A stretch of 64,000 nt of DNA from assembly GCF_009834545.1 (NCBI RefSeq), contig NZ_CP019427.1, forward strand, positions 3,850,001-3,914,000, in the 5' to 3' direction. Numbering within the stretch: position 1 is the stretch's first letter; each line of letters opens with the position of its first letter. The notes under the pieces are model-generated. The model saw nothing but the letters and a program-made list of their open reading frames with translations, searched no databases and was not told the origin of the DNA. A program made the translations under genes and the position numbers. This document shows positions 1 to 10,415 of the stretch, piece by piece. This DNA is from Pseudomonas sp. S04. GTDB taxonomy: Bacteria > Pseudomonadota > Gammaproteobacteria > Pseudomonadales > Pseudomonadaceae.

Positions 1-303
1 GTCGGCACCGGACTCCAGGCCGAGGATGTGGTCGAGGTCATCCTCCTTGGCAGTGAGGATGACGATGGGGGTATCGGACAGGCTGCGGATCTCGCGACAC
101 AGGTGCAGCCCGCTCTGGCCCGGCAGCATCAGGTCGAGTACGACCATCTTCGGCTTGAACTCGATGAACGCGGCCAGGGCCAGGTCGCCGCGATACACCT
201 GCCGCACTTCGAAGCCGTGCTGGGACAGGAAGTAGGCGATCAGCCCGGAGAGCTTTTCGTCGTCTTCCACCAGCAATACTTTGCCAAAACCCAGGTTATC
301 CAT
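1..303 (-). CDS. OmpR-type response regulator, receiver domain (cut by window start)
   Basis: The minus strand from an ATG at 301-303 reads as a two-component receiver domain that continues past base 1. Visible landmarks are the acidic pair at residues 14-15 (VEDDEK), the phospho-acceptor Asp57 in VVLDLMLPG, and the conserved TAKEDD stretch after strand 4 that carries the switch Thr and is followed by the usual Asp. The receiver type suggests an OmpR/PhoB winged-helix regulator, but the DNA-binding half and any partner kinase lie outside the window. It follows miaE on the same strand but a terminator separates them, so it is probably its own transcription unit. Which stimulus it serves cannot be told. 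Confidence 0.85.
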   Translation of the reverse strand, partial: MDNLGFGKVLLVEDDEKLSGLIAYFLSQHGFEVRQVYRGDLALAAFIEFKPKMVVLDLMLPGQSGLHLCREIRSLSDTPIVILTAKEDDLDHILGLESGAD

Positions 304-382
304 AACGACCGTCGACCACGCCTTGAGTGAAGGGGCCGCATTATGGCGCCAATCGATGGCGGGACGCAGACGACAGACGGCA

Positions 383-407
383 AAAACCGCCCTTGGCGGA
401 CGGTTTT
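383..407 (-). terminator. Rho-independent terminator of miaE
   Basis: A hairpin with AAAACCG/CGGTTTT arms and a GC-rich centre lies 70 bases past the miaE stop. Read on the minus strand it ends in a run of five T. It separates miaE from the downstream response regulator gene. Confidence 0.6.
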
Positions 408-477
408 CAGTGATCTTTCATACTCTTAAGAGTTTTTAACAATTGCCCCGGGTTCTTTGACAATTACCCGGCGGGTG

Positions 478-1086
478 TCAGGCGGCGGCCGGTACACCAC
501 TGTGGAAGCGAAATTCGACGTCCGGCGACTCGATCAACTCCTGCTCGGCAGCGCGGACCCGCTCGATTACCTGGGCAATGTCCTTGGCGTCGCCGTATTG
601 ATAGGCCAGCTTCAGGTATCCCTGGAAGTGCCGGGCTTCGCTTTTCAGCAGGCCAAAGTAGAACTTGCCCAGTTCCTCGTCCAGGTGCGGCACCAGTGCC
701 TCGAAGCGCTCGCAACTGCGCGCTTCGATAAAGGCCCCGACCACCAGGGTGTCCACCAGTTTGACCGGCTCGTGGCTGCGCACCACCTTGCGCAGGCCCG
801 AGGCGTAGCGCCCGGCGGACAGCTGGCGCAGCGCGATCTTGCGCTTCTTCATCAGGCGCATGACCTGCTCGTGGTGCACCAGTTCTTCACGGGCCAGGCG
901 CGACATCAGGTTGATCAGGTCAACATGGGAGTGGTACTTGGCAATCAGGCTCAACGCTGTGCTGGCGGCCTTGAACTCGCAGTTCTTGTGGTCGATCAGC
1001 AGGGTTTCCTGATCGGCCAGCGCCGCCTGAACCCAGCCATCCGGCGTCCGGCAACCAAGGAACTCATGAATCTCGGGAAGGATCAT
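478..1086 (-). CDS. miaE: tRNA-(ms2io6A37) hydroxylase MiaE
   Basis: The 202-residue protein has the length and sequence of MiaE, the non-haem diiron enzyme that hydroxylates the isopentenyl side chain of 2-methylthio-N6-isopentenyladenosine at tRNA position 37. The ferritin-like four-helix bundle is visible. Iron ligands are expected in the CEFKAAS and REELVHHEQV segments (residues about 36-80) and in the paired EARSCERFEAL and EARHFQGYL segments (about 120-160). The start MILPEIHEFLG is typical of the family. It stands alone between a terminator and the divergent stress-protein gene. Function is taken from the family; identification is firm. Confidence 0.93.
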   Translation of the reverse strand: MILPEIHEFLGCRTPDGWVQAALADQETLLIDHKNCEFKAASTALSLIAKYHSHVDLINLMSRLAREELVHHEQVMRLMKKRKIALRQLSAGRYASGLRKVVRSHEPVKLVDTLVVGAFIEARSCERFEALVPHLDEELGKFYFGLLKSEARHFQGYLKLAYQYGDAKDIAQVIERVRAAEQELIESPDVEFRFHSGVPAAA

Positions 1087-1310
1087 TGGCTCACTTCCGA
1101 CAGTTCAACAGGACCATGGGGCAGGACGGCGAGGATTTCAGGGATCGATGACATGGGGCTCACGGGCAAAAGGTTCAAAGCGAGGCGCGATTATACCGGG
1201 CTGCCGGCAGACCACCAGTCGCTGCACTTGATATGCATCAAGGCCCTGGATCACCACCAGCATCTATAGTTGTTCAACACGCTTATTTTTTGTCATCGGA
1301 GATCCTGACC

Positions 1311-2177
1311 ATGCAAGACATCCGCAGCATTCTGGTGGTGATTGAGCCCTCCCCCGACGAAAGCCTGGCGCTCAAGCGCGCCAAGTTGATCGCCGGGGTC
1401 ACCCAGGCGCACCTGCATTTGCTGATTTGCGATAAAAAGCATGATCACTCGGCACTGTTGAGCGTGCTCAAGGCCAGCCTGGTGGGCGAAGGCCATAGCG
1501 TTACCACCGAGCAGGCCTGGAACGAAACCGTGCACGACACTATCGTCGAAGTGCAGCAGGCCGAAGGCTGCGGGTTGGTGGTCAAGCAGCACTTTGCCGA
1601 CAATCCGCTGAAAAAATTCCTCCTGACCCCGGACGACTGGAAGCTGCTGCGCCAGTGCCCGAGCCCGGTGCTACTGGTGAAAACCGCCAAACCCTGGACC
1701 GGCGGGACTATCCTTGCGGCCATCGATGTGGGGAACAACGACCCCGAACATCGGGTATTGCACGCCACCATCGTCGATCATGGGTTCGACATCGCTCACT
1801 TGGCCAAGGCCCAACTGCATGTGATCACCGCGCATCCGTCGCCGATGCTGTCGGCCGCCGACCCGGTGTTCCAGCTCAAGGAAACCATCGAGGCGCGCTA
1901 TCGCGAAGACTGCAAGGCGTTCCAGGCCGAGTTCGACATCGATGACGAGCACCTGCATGTCGAGGAAGGCCCGGCCGATGTATTGATTCCGCACATGGCC
2001 CACAAGCTGCAGGCGGCGGTGACGGTGATCGGCAGCGTGGCGCGCAGCGGATTCTCGGGGGCGTTGATCGGCAATACCGCGGAAGTGGTGCTCGACTCGC
2101 TGGAAAGCGACGTGCTGGTGCTCAAGCCGCAGGAGATCATGGATCACCTGGAGGAATTGGCGTCTAGCGAGACCTGA
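1311..2177 (+). CDS. Tandem universal stress protein (UspE-like)
   Basis: A 288-residue cytoplasmic protein made of two Usp domains (about 1-140 and 150-285). The second ends with the GxxxxGxxxxVVLDSLESDVLVLKP pattern; its GSVARSGFSGALIGNTAE stretch is the expected nucleotide-binding loop. This tandem layout matches UspE. The start at 1311 (MQDIRSILVVIEP) is preferred over upstream in-frame ATGs because GGAG lies 10 bases upstream and the Usp fold begins there. Such proteins are tied to survival under stress or anaerobiosis; no specific partner is visible. It is monocistronic, with a terminator directly downstream. Confidence 0.88.
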   Translation: MQDIRSILVVIEPSPDESLALKRAKLIAGVTQAHLHLLICDKKHDHSALLSVLKASLVGEGHSVTTEQAWNETVHDTIVEVQQAEGCGLVVKQHFADNPLKKFLLTPDDWKLLRQCPSPVLLVKTAKPWTGGTILAAIDVGNNDPEHRVLHATIVDHGFDIAHLAKAQLHVITAHPSPMLSAADPVFQLKETIEARYREDCKAFQAEFDIDDEHLHVEEGPADVLIPHMAHKLQAAVTVIGSVARSGFSGALIGNTAEVVLDSLESDVLVLKPQEIMDHLEELASSET

Positions 2178-2214
2178 TGAGGCGCCTTCGCTGGTGAGCC
2201 AACTCCACCTTGGG

Positions 2215-2240
2215 CGTCGGCTTGCCGGCGAGGTTTTTTT
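2215..2240 (+). terminator. Rho-independent terminator after the Usp gene
   Basis: A short hairpin (CGTCGG, loop CTTG, CCGGCG) is followed by AGG and seven T, 38 bases past the Usp stop. It lies just outside the 3' end of the convergent DUF1289 gene. Confidence 0.55.
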
Positions 2241-2243
2241 AAC

Positions 2244-2714
2244 CTAGCCGCCAAATACATCCTTGAGAAAACCCGGGGCGATGTAGCGCTGGTAATGCGC
2301 CTCGGACAAAAGGAAAAATTCCCGATCAATGGCATCACGCAGCTCCGGCAGGTTCCACTCGCGAAACTCCGGCAGCAGCACCATCCCATAGGCCTCCAGG
2401 TTGTTGATCACCCGCGCCCCACGGGCAATCAACTGATAGGCCCAGCAATATTCCGACTGATGGGGCACAAAGCGGATTTTTCGTGATTCCAGCTGCTCGC
2501 GCAGGCGCTTGGCATCGAAAATTTCCAGCTTGCCGGCCATCACCTGTACCAGCAACTGCTCAAGACGCAGCCACACGGCGCGTTTTTCTTCCTCGTTGTA
2601 ACCGTTCCAATGGATCACTTCATGGTGGAACCGCTTGCAACCACGGCACACCAGATCCCCGTAAACAGTGGAGCAGAGGCCGATGCAGGGGGTCTTGATA
2701 GTCTGATTGGGCAT
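2244..2714 (-). CDS. DUF1289 domain protein
   Basis: A 156-residue protein whose N-terminus carries the DUF1289 signature: PCIGLCSTVYGDLVCRGCKRF at about residues 9-29, with four cysteines (CxxxC ... CxxC) that suggest a metal or Fe-S site. The motif is followed by the family's W-x-G/E-R-A-x-W segment (HWNGYNEEEKRAVWLRL). The remaining 100 residues are a C-terminal extension of unknown role. It is convergent with the Usp gene and divergent from acnB, with no operon partner. Domain identity is clear; the function is not known to me. Confidence 0.82.
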   Translation of the reverse strand: MPNQTIKTPCIGLCSTVYGDLVCRGCKRFHHEVIHWNGYNEEEKRAVWLRLEQLLVQVMAGKLEIFDAKRLREQLESRKIRFVPHQSEYCWAYQLIARGARVINNLEAYGMVLLPEFREWNLPELRDAIDREFFLLSEAHYQRYIAPGFLKDVFGG

Positions 2715-2861
2715 AGGTAGGCAGGACGCGAGAAAGCAGGACAGGCCGGCATGTTAGCCCTTTGTCTAACATTCATCACCCCTCAAAGTTCAGGGTCGAA
2801 CTTACCTTTAATTTTTTTTTGCCGTAGAATCAGCCAGCCTTTTTAGGCGCCAATGTCCGTT

Positions 2862-3000
2862 AGAAGCTGTTTTCAAAGCGTCACGAGCACAGTCGTTCCT
2901 TCAGAGCGGTGTTGGCGAAGGGTTTTTCAGCGGTGAAAAACCTTGCGCCAACCCTCATCAGCTCCCGTTCTGCAGGCGTAAAACTTTGAAAGCAGCTTCT
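2862..3000 (+). promoter_or_regulatory. Nested palindrome in the acnB leader
   Basis: The 406-base gap between the DUF1289 gene and acnB holds a large two-level hairpin. The outer arms at 2862-2878 and 2984-3000 pair over 17 bp with one G-U. An inner hairpin at 2911-2929/2934-2952 pairs over 19 positions with one mismatch, one G-U and a four-base loop (GCGG). About 30 bases on each side join the two levels. It ends 120 bases before the acnB start, so it would lie in the acnB leader if transcription begins upstream. It could be a structured leader or a dispersed MITE-like repeat; sequence alone does not decide. Confidence 0.5.
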
Positions 3001-3120
3001 GTAAGGAATTGTCGGTAATTCTGGCTAAGCGGCCCACAACGCCACGCAGCGCATGAGTACGGCAATTTCGGGATGAGCGTCCCGGACACCCATTTGGGAC
3101 CACTGATGAGGGTAATAACT

Positions 3121-5721
3121 GTGCTTGAAGCCTACCGCAAACATATCGAAGAGCGCGCAGCACTGGGTATCGTTCCCCAGCCGCTTAACGCCGAACAAAC
3201 TGCAGGCCTGGTCGAGCTGCTGAAGAACCCCCCGGCTGGCGAAGAAGCCGTTCTGCTGGACCTGATCACCAATCGCGTTCCACCTGGCGTGGACGAAGCA
3301 GCCTATGTCAAGGCCGGTTTCCTGTCCGCCCTGGCCAAGGGCGAAGCCACTTCCCCTCTGATCGACAAAAAACGCGCTGTAGAACTGCTCGGCACCATGC
3401 AGGGCGGCTACAACATCGTGACCCTGGTTGACCTGCTCGACGACGCCGAACTGGCCCCGGTCGCTGCCGCCCAACTCAAGCACACCCTGCTGATGTTCGA
3501 TGCGTTCCACGACGTCGCGGAAAAAGCCAAGAACGGCAACGCACACGCCCAAGGCGTCCTGCAATCCTGGGCTGACGGCGAGTGGTTCAAGAACCGCCCG
3601 ACCCTGGCCGACAAGATCAGCCTGCGCGTATTCAAGGTCACCGGCGAAACCAACACCGACGACCTGTCCCCTGCTCCTGATGCCTGGTCCCGTCCAGACA
3701 TCCCGTTGCACGCCCTGGCCATGCTGAAAATGGCCCGTGAAGGCATCGAGCCTGACCAGCAAGGCGTCACCGGCCCGATGAAGCAGATCGAAGAAATGCG
3801 CAACGCCGGCTTCCCGATCGCCTACGTCGGCGACGTGGTCGGTACCGGTTCGTCGCGTAAATCGGCTACCAACTCGGTGCTGTGGTTCTTCGGCGACGAC
3901 GTTCCCTACGTGCCGAACAAGCGCGCTGGTGGTTTCTGCTTCGGCAGCAAGATCGCTCCGATCTTCTACAACACCATGGAAGATGCTGGCGCACTGCCAA
4001 TCGAATTCGACGTCACCAACATGCACATGGGCGACGTGATCGACCTGTACCCGCATGCTGGCAAAGTCTGCAAGCACGGCACCGACGAAGTCCTGACCAC
4101 CTTCGAAATGAAGACGCCAGTACTGTTGGACGAAGTTCGCGCTGGCGGCCGTATTCCGCTGATCATCGGCCGCGGCCTGACCGAAAAAGCACGTGCCGAA
4201 CTGGGCCTGCCACCTTCGGACCTGTTCAAAAAGCCGGAAGCACCTGCCGAAAGCACCAAGGGCTTCACCCTGGCGCAGAAGATGGTCGGCAAGGCGTGCG
4301 GCGTGACTGGCGTTCGTCCAGGCACCTACTGCGAACCGAAGATGACCACCGTGGGTTCCCAGGACACCACCGGTCCAATGACCCGTGACGAACTGAAAGA
4401 CCTGGCGTGCCTGGGCTTCTCGACCGATCTGGTGATGCAGTCCTTCTGCCACACCGCGGCCTATCCAAAGCCGATCGACGTGACCACCCACCACACCCTG
4501 CCTGACTTCATCATGACCCGTGGCGGCGTATCCCTGCGTCCGGGCGACGGCATCATCCACTCGTGGCTGAACCGCATGCTGCTGCCGGACACCGTCGGCA
4601 CCGGTGGTGACTCCCACACCCGTTTCCCGATGGGCATTTCGTTCCCGGCCGGTTCCGGCCTGGTAGCGTTCGCCGCAGCCACTGGCGTGATGCCACTGGA
4701 CATGCCGGAATCGATCCTGGTGCGCTTCAAAGGCGAAATGCAACCGGGCGTCACCCTGCGTGACCTGGTTCACGCCATTCCTTACTACGCGATCCAGGCT
4801 GGCCTGCTGACCGTAGAGAAGAAAGGCAAGAAGAACGCCTTCTCCGGCCGCATCCTGGAAATCGAAGGCCTGGACAACCTGAGCATCGAACAGGCTTTCG
4901 AGCTGTCCGACGCCTCGGCCGAACGTTCGGCTGCCGGTTGCACCATCAAGCTGTCGAAGGAGTCGATCACCGAGTACCTGAGCTCCAACGTCACCCTGCT
5001 GCGCTGGATGATCGGCGAAGGCTACGGCGACGCGCGTACCCTGGAACGTCGCGCCCAAGCGATGGAAGCCTGGATTGCCAACCCTGAGCTGATGGTTGCC
5101 GATGCTGACGCCGAATACGCGGAAATCATCGAAATCGACCTGAACGAGATCAAGGAGCCAGTTCTCTGCGCGCCGAACGATCCGGACGACGCCCGTCTGC
5201 TGTCCAGCGTTGCTGGCGAGAAGATCGACGAAGTGTTCATCGGTTCGTGCATGACCAACATTGGTCACTTCCGCGCTGCCGGTAAGCTGCTGGAGCAGGT
5301 CAAGGGTCAGCTGCCAACCCGTCTGTGGCTGTCGCCGCCGACCAAGATGGACGCTCACCAACTGACCGAAGAAGGCTACTACGGCATCTACGGCAAAGCT
5401 GGCGCGCGCATGGAAATGCCGGGCTGCTCGCTGTGCATGGGTAACCAGGCTCGTGTAGAGCCGAACTCGACCGTGGTGTCGACTTCGACCCGTAACTTCC
5501 CGAACCGTCTGGGTGATGGTGCGAACGTCTACCTGGCTTCGGCCGAGCTGGCGTCCGTGGCTTCGATCCTGGGTCGCCTGCCGACCGTCGAGGAGTACAT
5601 GGAATACGCTGGCAAGATCGACAGCATGGCGGCCGATGTCTACCGCTACCTGTCTTTCGACCAGATCGCCGAGTTCCGTGAAGCCGCTGCGAACGCCAAC
5701 ATCCCGGTTGTTCAAGCCTAA
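3121..5721 (+). CDS. acnB: Aconitate hydratase B (bifunctional, 2-methylisocitrate dehydratase)
   Basis: The 866-residue product matches AcnB across its length. It has the AcnB-specific N-terminal HEAT-like domain (about 1-160), a swivel domain (about 170-380) and the catalytic domains. Expected [4Fe-4S] cysteines are in [10 protein letters not shown] and MPGCSLCMG near the C-terminus. It interconverts citrate and isocitrate in the TCA cycle, and AcnB also dehydrates 2-methylisocitrate. The GTG start at 3121 (reading [12 protein letters not shown]) is chosen because homologues begin there and GAGGG lies 10 bases upstream; an in-frame ATG at 3073 would add 16 unrelated residues. A strong terminator follows. 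Confidence 0.96.
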   Translation: MLEAYRKHIEERAALGIVPQPLNAEQTAGLVELLKNPPAGEEAVLLDLITNRVPPGVDEAAYVKAGFLSALAKGEATSPLIDKKRAVELLGTMQGGYNIVTLVDLLDDAELAPVAAAQLKHTLLMFDAFHDVAEKAKNGNAHAQGVLQSWADGEWFKNRPTLADKISLRVFKVTGETNTDDLSPAPDAWSRPDIPLHALAMLKMAREGIEPDQQGVTGPMKQIEEMRNAGFPIAYVGDVVGTGSSRKSATNSVLWFFGDDVPYVPNKRAGGFCFGSKIAPIFYNTMEDAGALPIEFDVTNMHMGDVIDLYPHAGKVCKHGTDEVLTTFEMKTPVLLDEVRAGGRIPLIIGRGLTEKARAELGLPPSDLFKKPEAPAESTKGFTLAQKMVGKACGVTGVRPGTYCEPKMTTVGSQDTTGPMTRDELKDLACLGFSTDLVMQSFCHTAAYPKPIDVTTHHTLPDFIMTRGGVSLRPGDGIIHSWLNRMLLPDTVGTGGDSHTRFPMGISFPAGSGLVAFAAATGVMPLDMPESILVRFKGEMQPGVTLRDLVHAIPYYAIQAGLLTVEKKGKKNAFSGRILEIEGLDNLSIEQAFELSDASAERSAAGCTIKLSKESITEYLSSNVTLLRWMIGEGYGDARTLERRAQAMEAWIANPELMVADADAEYAEIIEIDLNEIKEPVLCAPNDPDDARLLSSVAGEKIDEVFIGSCMTNIGHFRAAGKLLEQVKGQLPTRLWLSPPTKMDAHQLTEEGYYGIYGKAGARMEMPGCSLCMGNQARVEPNSTVVSTSTRNFPNRLGDGANVYLASAELASVASILGRLPTVEEYMEYAGKIDSMAADVYRYLSFDQIAEFREAAANANIPVVQA

Positions 5722-5735
5722 GGCTGCAACGCAAT

Positions 5736-5775
5736 AAAAAACGCCGCCCATCGCGAGATGGAGCGGCGTTTTTTT
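5736..5775 (+). terminator. Rho-independent terminator of acnB
   Basis: Perfect 12-bp arms (AAAAAACGCCGC at 5736-5747, complement at 5763-5774) with a 15-base loop, ending in seven T. It begins 14 bases after the acnB stop. Confidence 0.9.
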
Positions 5776-5802
5776 ATGCCCGCAAGCTGCACACTGAACC
5801 CC

Positions 5803-5881
5803 TGTGAGAGCGAGCTTGCTCGCGATAGCGGTAGTCCATTCAATATTGATGTCGACTGATACGCCGCCATCGCGAGCAAGC
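5803..5881. repeat. REP pair, right half split by an IS
   Basis: The left REP (GAGCGAGCTTGCTCGCGATAGCGG) and an inverted partner (CCGCCATCGCGAGCAAGC) are about 35 bases apart. The partner stops at 5881 where the IS begins; its missing half (AGCTCGCTCCCACAAGG) resumes at 7130 beyond the IS. Joined, the two parts give the usual Pseudomonas REP. Confidence 0.85.
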
Positions 5882-5920
5882 TGAACTGGTCAAGTAATTC
5901 TGGACACATGTTTAGGTTTT

Positions 5921-7089
<1,169 letters not shown>

Positions 7090-7148
7090 AGCGCCCGATT
7101 GAAGTGTCCAGAATCATTAGGCCAGTTCAAGCTCGCTCCCACAAGGGG

Positions 7149-8795
7149 TTACGTGGAGGGGTTTAGGGCTTGTTGGACTGCGCCGTCGACACTTAGCCCA
7201 CTCAGAGTCACCTGCTCCAACTCCAACGTCGGCAACAACGACAGCACCGCTTTCGCCTCATGCTTGAGCCGCGCCAGGATCAGCAACTTATCCTCCGCCC
7301 GCACCTGCAAAAAGAACGCCTCCAGCGCTTCGATGCTGGTGCCGTCCAGATCGGGCGACTCTTCCAGGCTGAGGATGATCGTGTGCACCGGCGGCGACGC
7401 ATGCCGCGCGAGCCTTAGCGCTCCACCGAGAATCCGCTCCACATTGGCGAAAAACAGCGCTTCGCTGGGTCGCACAATCAACACGCCAGGGATTTGCAAG
7501 GCGTCAGGGTGACGTTGCACATCAACGTAGTCATGACCGCCGCCCATTTGCCCCAGCACTTGAATATCCGCCGACGACATCTGCTTGAGCATCAGCACCA
7601 CACTGATCGCCACCGCCACCAGCAAGCCGTCCAGCACGCCCAACACCAGCACTGCTGCCACTGCGCAGATCACCAGCAAGCGATCACGGCGCCAGATGAA
7701 ATAGCGGCCCAATGGCTGCAGGCTCAAGCCCCGCGCCAAGGCATGAATGACGATGGCCGCCAATACCGGCTCCGGGGTCAGGGCAATGTAGGGCAACACC
7801 GTGAGCACGATCAGCAACACCACCGCCGCCACGACCACGCCGGACAGCCGTGAGCCGGCACCCGCCGCCTCATTCGCCGAGGTCGCGGAGTACCCGGCGC
7901 CCGCCGGCATGCCATGGAACAGGCCGGACAGCAGATTCGCCGCACCGAGGGCCAGCAGGTCGCGGTTCGAGTAAACCCGGTCGCCATGTTTGAGCGCAAA
8001 CGAGGTGATCGAACCATAGGACTCGGCATACAAAATCATCACCATCGCGAACGCCAATTCCCCCAGGCGCAGCCAATCGGCAAACGGCAACACCGGCAGC
8101 CGGGGCACTTCAAGACTCAGGTCGATCACGCCGATCAGGTCCACGCCGTAGGCTTGCAAGTTGAGCCACTGGCCGGCGGCGATGCCTAGCGCCACCACCA
8201 GCAAACCGCCGGGCACCCGCCGGAACCGCGCGCATACCCACAACACCAGCAGCGCCACCGCCGCGACCAGGAGGCCGACGCGGTTCCATTGCGGCCACTG
8301 TTCCAGCAATTGCGGGACGAAGCGGATCAGGTTGCCGTTGCTCAAGTGCACGTCAACGACGCTCGCGACCTGCTTCAGGATGATGGTTACCGCCAGGCCC
8401 AAGGCAAAGCCGCGCAGGACCGGTTTGGCAATAAAAGAGGTGACGCTGCCGAGCTTGAACAGCCCCGCCAGCAGAAAGAGCCCGCCAGTGACCAGCACCA
8501 GGCCGATGGCAAGGGTCATGCGCAGGTCCGGATCGCCGCCGGCCAGCGTGGCGGTGGCCGCCGCCAGCACCGCCGCCGAAGACGACGTCGCAGAAACAAT
8601 CGCAAAACGGCTGGTGCCCAACAGCGCGTAGCACAGCAGACCGGCAAACAACGCAATCACCCCGGCCTGGGGCGGCACCGCGGCGATGCTGGAATAGGCC
8701 ACCGCCTCGGGTAACAACAAACCGGCAATCGACAATCCGGCCAGCAGGTCCTGCCAACGGTTCGGTTGTTCAACAGATTGAGGGGTGCTCGACAA
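7149..8795 (-). CDS. SulP-family anion transporter with STAS domain
   Basis: The protein has the SulP fold. A hydrophobic domain of about 12-14 membrane segments starts with LAGLSIAGLLLPEAVAYSSIAAVPP, followed by GTSRFAIVSATSSSAA, and the C-terminal STAS domain (last 140 residues) has the LSLEESPDLDGTSIEALEAF motif. SulP proteins move sulfate, bicarbonate or other inorganic anions into the cell; the substrate here is not evident. A TTG start at 8795 with GGAG upstream gives 548 residues and is preferred; a GTG at 8894 would add 33 residues. It stands alone, divergent from the T6SS island. Confidence 0.85.
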   Translation of the reverse strand: MSSTPQSVEQPNRWQDLLAGLSIAGLLLPEAVAYSSIAAVPPQAGVIALFAGLLCYALLGTSRFAIVSATSSSAAVLAAATATLAGGDPDLRMTLAIGLVLVTGGLFLLAGLFKLGSVTSFIAKPVLRGFALGLAVTIILKQVASVVDVHLSNGNLIRFVPQLLEQWPQWNRVGLLVAAVALLVLWVCARFRRVPGGLLVVALGIAAGQWLNLQAYGVDLIGVIDLSLEVPRLPVLPFADWLRLGELAFAMVMILYAESYGSITSFALKHGDRVYSNRDLLALGAANLLSGLFHGMPAGAGYSATSANEAAGAGSRLSGVVVAAVVLLIVLTVLPYIALTPEPVLAAIVIHALARGLSLQPLGRYFIWRRDRLLVICAVAAVLVLGVLDGLLVAVAISVVLMLKQMSSADIQVLGQMGGGHDYVDVQRHPDALQIPGVLIVRPSEALFFANVERILGGALRLARHASPPVHTIILSLEESPDLDGTSIEALEAFFLQVRAEDKLLILARLKHEAKAVLSLLPTLELEQVTLSGLSVDGAVQQALNPST

Positions 8796-9011
8796 ACCAC
8801 GTTCTCCGGGCGAAAAACCATTCTGCGCATCAGGCACAGCTGCCACTGTAGCGCTCAATCCTTCAGAGGGCGAAGTAAAAGGACAGTCCTTCACCCCGGC
8901 GACACGCCCACCATCCCGGATACGTCCTACACAACAAAGCGATTCGCCTGACTTCGCAAAATCCTGGTCCCAAGCAAAGTCCTGCCCCTAAGGAAACACA
9001 GGGGAACGTGG

Positions 9012-10415
9012 ATGTTCAGTGTCGGCAAATCAGCCATTTTCAAACTCGATATCGAGGGTGTTTCTCATGACCTTCAAGTACTCGAGTTCCGGGCCAGGGA
9101 AGCGCTCAACCAAACCTATAAAGTCGAGCTCGAACTGGTCAGCGAACGCCGCGACATTGATCTCGAATCGCTTATGGATCGTCCAACCTTTCCGTCTTTC
9201 AGCGAGGATGGCTCCGGCATTCATGGGCAAATTTATCAGATCGCCGATTACCGTCAGGGGCACGGGCGCAGCGACCAGAGCCTGATGCGCAGTGGCAGTT
9301 TCGTTGATATCAGCCACCACCCGCGTGGCGACTGCAATGGTTTGTGGTTACTCACTCGGGTCGAACACGCCGGAAAACAACCCCAAGTGCTCGAGGAATC
9401 AATTATCGAGGCCGGCAATAAAGACGAATTCACTCAGGGATACCGCAACCATTTTGTCGTGACGCCTTGGGATATCCCGTTTCGCCCGGCGCTGGAGCAT
9501 CCCAAGCCCCGAGTCACCGGCAACCAGCATGCGGTGGTGACCGGACCGCCCGGCGAAGAGATCTACTGCGACGCCTATGGCCGAGTGAAGGTTCAACTGC
9601 TATGGGATCGCGAAGGTCAGCTGAATGAACAATCCAGTTGCTGGCTGCGCGTGGCCACGGGCTGGGCCCATGATCAATACGGCTGCGTGCAGATTCCGCG
9701 CGTCGGCATGGAAGTGCTGGTGGGCTTCACTGAAGGCGATCCCGACAAACCATTCGTCCAGTGTTGCCTGACCAATGCCGTGACGCCGGTGCCACTGGAC
9801 CTGCCAGCCGAACAGACGCGCAGCATTTTGCGCAGCCAGAGCAGCCCCGGCGGCGGTGGTTACAACGAGTTGCGCATCGAGGACAAAAAAGGCGTCGAAG
9901 AAATCGCGATTCAGGCTCAGCGCGACTTCGTCCAGTTAGTCCTCAACAACGAACGTGTGCAGGTCGACAATCAGCGCACCGTGGTGATCGGCGGCATCGC
10001 CAGTCATGAACTGCGCAGCGACGAACACCACTTGACCCACGGCAACCGCCTGACCGAACTGAAACAGGACGATCATCTGTGGGTTCAGGGTGACCGGCAC
10101 ATTCGGGTCGCCAGTCAACGGCTCAGCGCGTCGCAGCAGATCCACTTCGGTGCCGGTCAGCAAGTGGTGATCGATGGCGAAGCCCATGTGACCGTCATGG
10201 CGGGCGGCCAGTGGTTGACGCTGGGGCCGGAGGGCATTTTCAGCAGCGTACCGATTATCCAGGGCGGCACGCCGGCGAACAGTCTGGCGGCGGAACCACT
10301 GGCCCCGGGCGCCCTACCCCTGCTGAAGGTGACATCCGATACCGCCCAGCAACGCCATGCGCTGATGTCCACCCGCACCGCGCGCTGCCTGATTTTCGAG
10401 GCCGCACAAGCATGA
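9012..10415 (+). CDS. vgrG: VgrG/TssI spike protein lacking most of the gp27-like region
   Basis: The N-terminus (FKLDIEGVSHDLQVLEFRARE) and C-terminal two thirds (RVKVQLLWDREGQ ... WLRVATGWA ... IPRVGMEVLVGF ... SSPGGGGYNELRIEDKKG) are typical VgrG: OB-fold gp5-like domain, then DUF2345 beta-helix. At 467 residues it is about 200 shorter than usual. The gap falls after GIHGQIYQIADYRQG, which is joined in frame to HGRSDQSLMRSG, so most of the gp27-like barrel domain is gone. A spike without this part may not trimerise or sit on the T6SS tube. It heads an overlapping operon with the DUF4123 adaptor and effector. The start follows a good ribosome site. Confidence 0.85.
   Translation: MFSVGKSAIFKLDIEGVSHDLQVLEFRAREALNQTYKVELELVSERRDIDLESLMDRPTFPSFSEDGSGIHGQIYQIADYRQGHGRSDQSLMRSGSFVDISHHPRGDCNGLWLLTRVEHAGKQPQVLEESIIEAGNKDEFTQGYRNHFVVTPWDIPFRPALEHPKPRVTGNQHAVVTGPPGEEIYCDAYGRVKVQLLWDREGQLNEQSSCWLRVATGWAHDQYGCVQIPRVGMEVLVGFTEGDPDKPFVQCCLTNAVTPVPLDLPAEQTRSILRSQSSPGGGGYNELRIEDKKGVEEIAIQAQRDFVQLVLNNERVQVDNQRTVVIGGIASHELRSDEHHLTHGNRLTELKQDDHLWVQGDRHIRVASQRLSASQQIHFGAGQQVVIDGEAHVTVMAGGQWLTLGPEGIFSSVPIIQGGTPANSLAAEPLAPGALPLLKVTSDTAQQRHALMSTRTARCLIFEAAQA

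Noticed and set aside
3025..5751. A 908-residue open frame on the minus strand opposite acnB
   Set aside because: It mirrors acnB codon structure; the sense frame is a complete, well-conserved enzyme. Long antisense frames are common in high-GC Pseudomonas genes.
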